Origin: Microbacterium testaceum StLB037
GTDB lineage: Bacteria; Actinomycetota; Actinomycetes; Actinomycetales; Microbacteriaceae
Assembly (NCBI RefSeq): GCF_900104345.1
Contig: NZ_FNJN01000005.1
Location: 248,001 to 312,000, forward strand
Length of the DNA: 64,000 bases
Direction: 5' to 3'
Positions within the stretch are counted from its first letter, which is position 1. The number at the start of each line of letters is the position of its first letter. Positions 60,823 through 64,000 of this stretch are shown here, piece by piece. The notes beneath the pieces were generated by a model. That model did not search any database. It was not told the origin of the DNA and was given only the letters and a program-made list of their open reading frames with translations. The position numbers and the translations under genes were made by a program.

Positions 60823-62904
60823 GTGACTGACGAAAGTCGCGTTGACGGCGAAGAGACGCCGATCGCGAAACGCATCCTGATCGGCGAGCCCCTCACGTCG
60901 GAGAAACTCGACGAGCAGCTCCTCCCGAAGAAGATGGCGCTGCCGATCTTCGCCTCCGACGCGCTCTCCTCCGTGGCCTACGCCCCGCAGGAGCTGCTGA
61001 TGATCCTGCTCATCGGCGGAACGGCCCTGCTGACCCTCAGCCCGTGGGTCGCGGTCGCGGTCGTGACACTCCTGGTCGTGGTCGTGCTGAGCTACCGCCA
61101 GCTCATCAAGGCGTACCCCTCGGGCGGCGGTGACTACGAGGTCGCGAGCAAGAACCTGGGCGAGGTGCCCGGGGTGGTCGTCGCCGCAGCTCTCTTGGTG
61201 GACTACGTGCTCACGGTCGCCGTGTCCGTGGCATCCGGAGTCGACAACATCATTTCGGCATTGCCCGAATTGAATCCTTTCCGCGTCGAGATCGCGGTCG
61301 GGTTCGTGATCCTCATCGTGATCGTCAACCTCCGCGGCGTGCGCGAGGCCTCGAGCGTCTTCGCGATCCCGACGTATCTCTTCATCGGCTCGGTCGGCGT
61401 CATGATCGTCGTGGGTCTCGGGCGCACGCTCCTCGGCGATGCCCCCGTCGCCGAGAGCGCCCAGTACGCCGTGCAGGCCGAGTCGCTCACGCAAGCGGCG
61501 CTCATCCTTCTCGTGCTGCGCGCCTTCTCGAGCGGCTGCTCGGCCCTCACGGGCGTCGAGGCCGTGTCGAACGGCGTGCCCGCTTTCCGCATGCCGAAGA
61601 TCCGCAACGCGCAGACGACGCTCACCATGATGGGCGGCATCGCCATCGTGCTGTTCGCCGGGCTGACGATCCTGGCCCTCATCTCGGGCGTGCACTACGC
61701 CGAGAACCCCTGCCACCTGATCGGCTTCGACTGCGCCAACAACCCGCAGCCGAGCCTCATGGCCCAGGTCGCCGCCGCCACCTTCGGCATGGGAAGCATC
61801 CCGTTCTTCATCATCCAGGCCGCCACCGCGTGCGTGCTGCTGCTGGCCGCCAACACCGCCTTCAACGGCTTCCCCCTGCTGGGTGCCGTGCTCGCCCGCG
61901 ACGGCTACGCCCCCAAGGCGCTCAACACCCGCGGCGACCGGCTGGTCTACTCGAACGGCATGATCATCCTCGGCATCGTCGCCATCGGCGTGCTGATCGT
62001 GTACCAGGCCAACCTCACGACGCTGATCCAGCTCTACATCATCGGTGTGTTCGTCTCGTTCTCGCTCGGTCAGATCGGCATGGTCAGGCACTGGCGCCGC
62101 GCACTGCGCGGGCTGAAGGACCTGCCGCCCGAGGCGGCGAAGCAGCAGTCGGCCGCGATCGAGCGCCGCTCGGCGATCTCGGGCCTGTGGATCAACTCCG
62201 TCGGCGCGGCGATGACCGTCCTCGTGCTGTTGATCGTCACGATCACGAAGTTCACCCACGGCGCGTGGCTCGTGTTCATCGCGATCCCGATCCTCGCGGT
62301 GCTGATGATCGGCGTGAACCGCTACTACCGCGACGTCGAGCACGAGATCCGCATGGACGACACCGTGCACTTCGGCTCGTCGGGAGACGTCGCGATCGTC
62401 CTCGTGAACCGCCTGCAGAAGCCCGTCATGAAGGCGATCGACTACGCCCTCGCGGCCAACCATCAGAAGACCCTCGCGGTCCATGTCGCCATCACCGACG
62501 AAGACGCGGCGAGACTGCAGAAGGAATGGGCCGACCACGAGATGCCCATTCCGCTGGTCATCATCGACTCGCCGTACCGCACGTACACTTCGCCGGTGTC
62601 GGCCTTCATCAAGAAGTACCGCGAGAACAACGGCTCCGCCGTCGTGACCGTGTACCTCCCCCAGTTCATCGTCGGCCACTGGTGGGAGTCGATCCTGCAC
62701 AACCGCCGCTCGCGCCGTCTCGCGCACCAGCTGATGCTCGTGCACGGGGTCTCGATCACCCTCGTGCCGTGGCTGCTCGACTCGTCCGAGGTCATCTACG
62801 GCCGTCGGTCGCGTCCGCTCCCCGGTCAGCAGCGCGGTGGTCAGCCCGTGGCCGAGGCCCCGGCGCACAAGGCGCGGAAGACGCCCACCGACTCGGCATC
62901 CTGA
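60823..62904 (+). CDS. KimA-like APC family transporter
   Basis: A 693-residue protein with 12 hydrophobic helices in the first 480 residues and a cytoplasmic C-terminal domain of about 200 residues (VHFGSSGDVAIVLVNRLQKP onward) resembling the nucleotide-binding regulatory part of KimA/YdaO potassium importers. The N-terminus LLPKKMALPIFASDALSSVA is the actinobacterial form of the KimA PKRLALPVFCSDP-like opening. K+ import with protons is likely but other cations or amino acids cannot be excluded. Start GTG 60823, with TAATGT (60809-60814) 8 bases upstream, so it is probably leaderless. A strong terminator follows. Confidence 0.85.
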   Translation: MTDESRVDGEETPIAKRILIGEPLTSEKLDEQLLPKKMALPIFASDALSSVAYAPQELLMILLIGGTALLTLSPWVAVAVVTLLVVVVLSYRQLIKAYPSGGGDYEVASKNLGEVPGVVVAAALLVDYVLTVAVSVASGVDNIISALPELNPFRVEIAVGFVILIVIVNLRGVREASSVFAIPTYLFIGSVGVMIVVGLGRTLLGDAPVAESAQYAVQAESLTQAALILLVLRAFSSGCSALTGVEAVSNGVPAFRMPKIRNAQTTLTMMGGIAIVLFAGLTILALISGVHYAENPCHLIGFDCANNPQPSLMAQVAAATFGMGSIPFFIIQAATACVLLLAANTAFNGFPLLGAVLARDGYAPKALNTRGDRLVYSNGMIILGIVAIGVLIVYQANLTTLIQLYIIGVFVSFSLGQIGMVRHWRRALRGLKDLPPEAAKQQSAAIERRSAISGLWINSVGAAMTVLVLLIVTITKFTHGAWLVFIAIPILAVLMIGVNRYYRDVEHEIRMDDTVHFGSSGDVAIVLVNRLQKPVMKAIDYALAANHQKTLAVHVAITDEDAARLQKEWADHEMPIPLVIIDSPYRTYTSPVSAFIKKYRENNGSAVVTVYLPQFIVGHWWESILHNRRSRRLAHQLMLVHGVSITLVPWLLDSSEVIYGRRSRPLPGQQRGGQPVAEAPAHKARKTPTDSAS

Positions 62905-62912
62905 GCCCCTCT

Positions 62913-62945
62913 CGAACGCCCCCGCCCCTCCGGCGGGGGCGTTCG
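62913..62945 (+). terminator. terminator of the KimA-like gene
   Basis: A perfect 13-base stem, CGAACGCCCCCGC (62913-62925) with GCGGGGGCGTTCG (62933-62945), and a 7-base loop, 8 bases after the stop. Confidence 0.85.
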
Positions 62946-62979
62946 GCGTTTCGCCGCGCGACTGGGGGGCGGCGGCGGA

Positions 62980-63057
62980 CCGAACTCCTGACGAACGCGC
63001 GGTTCGGCGGTGGAATCAGCCCCGCAGACTCCGCGCGCGCAAAAGTCAGGAGTTCGG
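62980..63057. repeat. 78-base inverted-repeat element, family A copy 2
   Basis: Perfect 13-base arms CCGAACTCCTGAC (62980-62992) and GTCAGGAGTTCGG (63045-63057) around a GC-rich core. Same arm core and length class as 31714-31794. It is intergenic, between the KimA-like terminator and the next gene. Confidence 0.7.
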
Positions 63058-63112
63058 CCCGCTCGCGAAGCGGCGGTGGACGCCACCGGGAGTCTCCGCC
63101 AGGGTGGATGCC

Positions 63113-63478
63113 ATGCCCGTCCTCGCCCTGCTGACCCTCGTCGTGATGGTGATCGCCCTCATCGACGCCATCACCCGCCGCGAGGACCAGGTGAAGCACC
63201 TGCCGAAATTCGCGTGGATCTTCTTCATCGTGCTGCTGCCGCTGATCGGCTCGATCCTGTGGTTCGCCCTCGGTCGCGAGTACGAGGCACGGTCGACCCC
63301 GATGTCGTTCGGCGACCCGCGGCGCTGGCAGAAGGACGCGCAGCCCGCTCCTCCGCCCGCCTCGCGCGAGAGCCGCACCACCGAGCAGCAGATCGCCGAC
63401 CTGGAGCGCGAGATGCACCTCGCCGACCTCGAAGAGCAGGTGCGCCGCCGCCGGGCCGAGGGCGGCGCGACCAGCTGA
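63113..63478 (+). CDS. PLDc_N-type membrane protein
   Basis: A 121-residue protein with two hydrophobic helices (VLALLTLVVMVIALIDAI and FAWIFFIVLLPLIGSILWFALG) separated by TRREDQVKHLPK. The PKxxWxxxxxxLPxIGxxxWFxxGR pattern is that of the phospholipase D/cardiolipin synthase N-terminal (PLDc_N) domain, here without any phosphodiesterase domain. A cytoplasmic tail with a charged coiled-coil (TTEQQIADLEREMHLADLEE) follows. Standalone copies are common in actinobacteria with unknown role. CAGGGT ends 7 bases before the ATG, a near-consensus leaderless -10. Confidence 0.85.
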   Translation: MPVLALLTLVVMVIALIDAITRREDQVKHLPKFAWIFFIVLLPLIGSILWFALGREYEARSTPMSFGDPRRWQKDAQPAPPPASRESRTTEQQIADLEREMHLADLEEQVRRRRAEGGATS

Positions 63479-63496
63479 CGCCGGTCGCCCCCTTGT

Positions 63497-63547
63497 GTGT
63501 CCAAGACACCGGGACGATTTTCGGAAGCGTCCGGGTGTTCTGGACAC
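63497..63547. repeat. 51-base hairpin, family E copy 2, possibly a bidirectional terminator
   Basis: A 20-base stem with 3 mismatches (63497-63516 with 63528-63547) and an 11-base loop, between convergent genes. Its right half matches 32453-32474 at 20 of 22 bases (compared over 63528-63549), so it is both a repeat-family member and well placed to end transcription from both sides. Confidence 0.65.
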
Positions 63548-63581
63548 TCACAGCGGGATGACGGGACCGGACGGGCCTGCG

Positions 63582-63995
63582 TCAGTCGGTCGGGCGCCGG
63601 CGCATCTTCTTCACGTCGGTGCGGCGCTGCTTGGCCTGCAGGCGGCGCTCCTTCGACCCGCGCGTGGGTTTCGTCGGGCGGCGGGGTGGGGCGGGCGGGC
63701 GAACCGCCTCGGCGACGAGGGCCGCGAGCCGGGCGCGAGCGGCGTCGCGATTGCGCAGCTGCGCCCGATGCTCCGAGGCCGCGATCGTCAGCACCCCGTC
63801 GACCAGCCGGTCGCCGAGCCGCTCGAGCACGCGCTCACGCTGAACCCGTGAGAGAACGGCGGATGCCGTGGCATCCCACATCACCTCCACCCGGGAGTCG
63901 GCGGTGTTCACGCCCTGACCGCCCGGGCCCGACGAGCGCGAGAACCGCCATGACAGCTCCGCCGCCGGGATCACGAGCGCAGCGCTGACGCGCAC
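63582..63995 (-). CDS. arfB: alternative ribosome-rescue factor/peptidyl-tRNA hydrolase ArfB
   Basis: A 137-residue protein with the release-factor GGQ motif in SRSSGPGGQGVNTADS (Gly25-Gly26-Gln27) and a Lys/Arg-rich C-terminal tail (KPTRGSKERRLQAKQRRTDVK) that enters the mRNA channel of stalled ribosomes. It frees peptides from non-stop complexes. The domain order and length match E. coli YaeJ/ArfB. The start is GTG at 63995, five bases from the window end, so an upstream extension cannot be excluded, but the family begins at this point. Confidence 0.93.
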   Translation of the reverse strand: MRVSAALVIPAAELSWRFSRSSGPGGQGVNTADSRVEVMWDATASAVLSRVQRERVLERLGDRLVDGVLTIAASEHRAQLRNRDAARARLAALVAEAVRPPAPPRRPTKPTRGSKERRLQAKQRRTDVKKMRRRPTD

Positions 63996-64000
63996 GTCGG

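Overview
The window is GC-rich (about 70 percent by eye) and densely coded on both strands. Codon use, the many GTG starts, 4-base ATGA/GTGA gene overlaps, leaderless TANNNT promoters and protein families (Lsr2, DUF4190/septum-formation protein, LAVTG-anchored surface proteins, ycnI-copC) point to an actinobacterium of the family Microbacteriaceae, most like Microbacterium. That assignment is inference from gene content; no rRNA or tRNA gene was seen.

Layout. 1-5.6 kb: purine (urate/allantoin) catabolism, with allantoinase (cut by the window edge), a hydantoin/allantoin racemase-like protein and an NCS1 permease running leftward, and a cupin-type XRE regulator, uraD, uraH and an FAD urate hydroxylase running rightward from a shared control region with two identical-format dyads. 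5.7-7.2 kb: four genes joined by 4-base overlaps that look like a type VII secretion toxin cassette (EspC-like protein, very short toxin, Imm1-like immunity protein, WXG100 protein). 7.3-12.2 kb: AhpD-like protein, M20 peptidase and a polar amino-acid ABC transporter ending in a strong terminator. 12.2-17.4 kb: GNATs, alpha/beta hydrolase, APC permease, DUF1684 and DUF1963 proteins and a 59-base poly-G run. 17.5-30.8 kb: two divergent operons. One is a peptide-type ABC transporter with an aminotransferase and an FAD-linked oxidase. The other holds two flavin monooxygenases, an FAD/NAD(P) protein and a GNAT, together suggesting uptake and oxidative salvage of a modified amino acid or organosulfur compound. 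30.8-36 kb: PhzF-like protein, apt, and an alpha-glucosidase with its LacI repressor and a perfect operator.

36-47 kb is the most unusual region. It has three consecutive large LAVTG-anchored surface proteins (DUF11-type, beta-propeller plus Ig-like, beta-helix plus Ig-like), an ECF sigma factor fused to an anti-sigma-like zinc finger and a membrane/sensor part, a degenerate P-loop protein, a small membrane protein, Lsr2, and a histidine kinase/LuxR response regulator pair. A promoter of fixed geometry (TTGACA, 39 bases, TANNNT) occurs in front of the surface-protein operon, the small membrane protein, and a fourth LAVTG protein 16 kb away at 56.9-58.4 kb. That fourth gene lies between two copies of a 78-base direct repeat and looks like an inserted segment. 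The promoter geometry suggests one regulon for surface proteins.

47-64 kb returns to ordinary genes: septum-formation-like protein, ferredoxin-reductase-like oxidoreductase, M20 amidohydrolase, YpfJ-type metallopeptidase, a copper cassette (membrane protein, ycnI, copC), ParDE-type toxin-antitoxin, VanZ/RDD protein, serine hydrolase, KimA-like APC transporter, PLDc_N-type protein and arfB. Two families of short dispersed palindromic elements are visible, each with copies near 32 kb and 63 kb.
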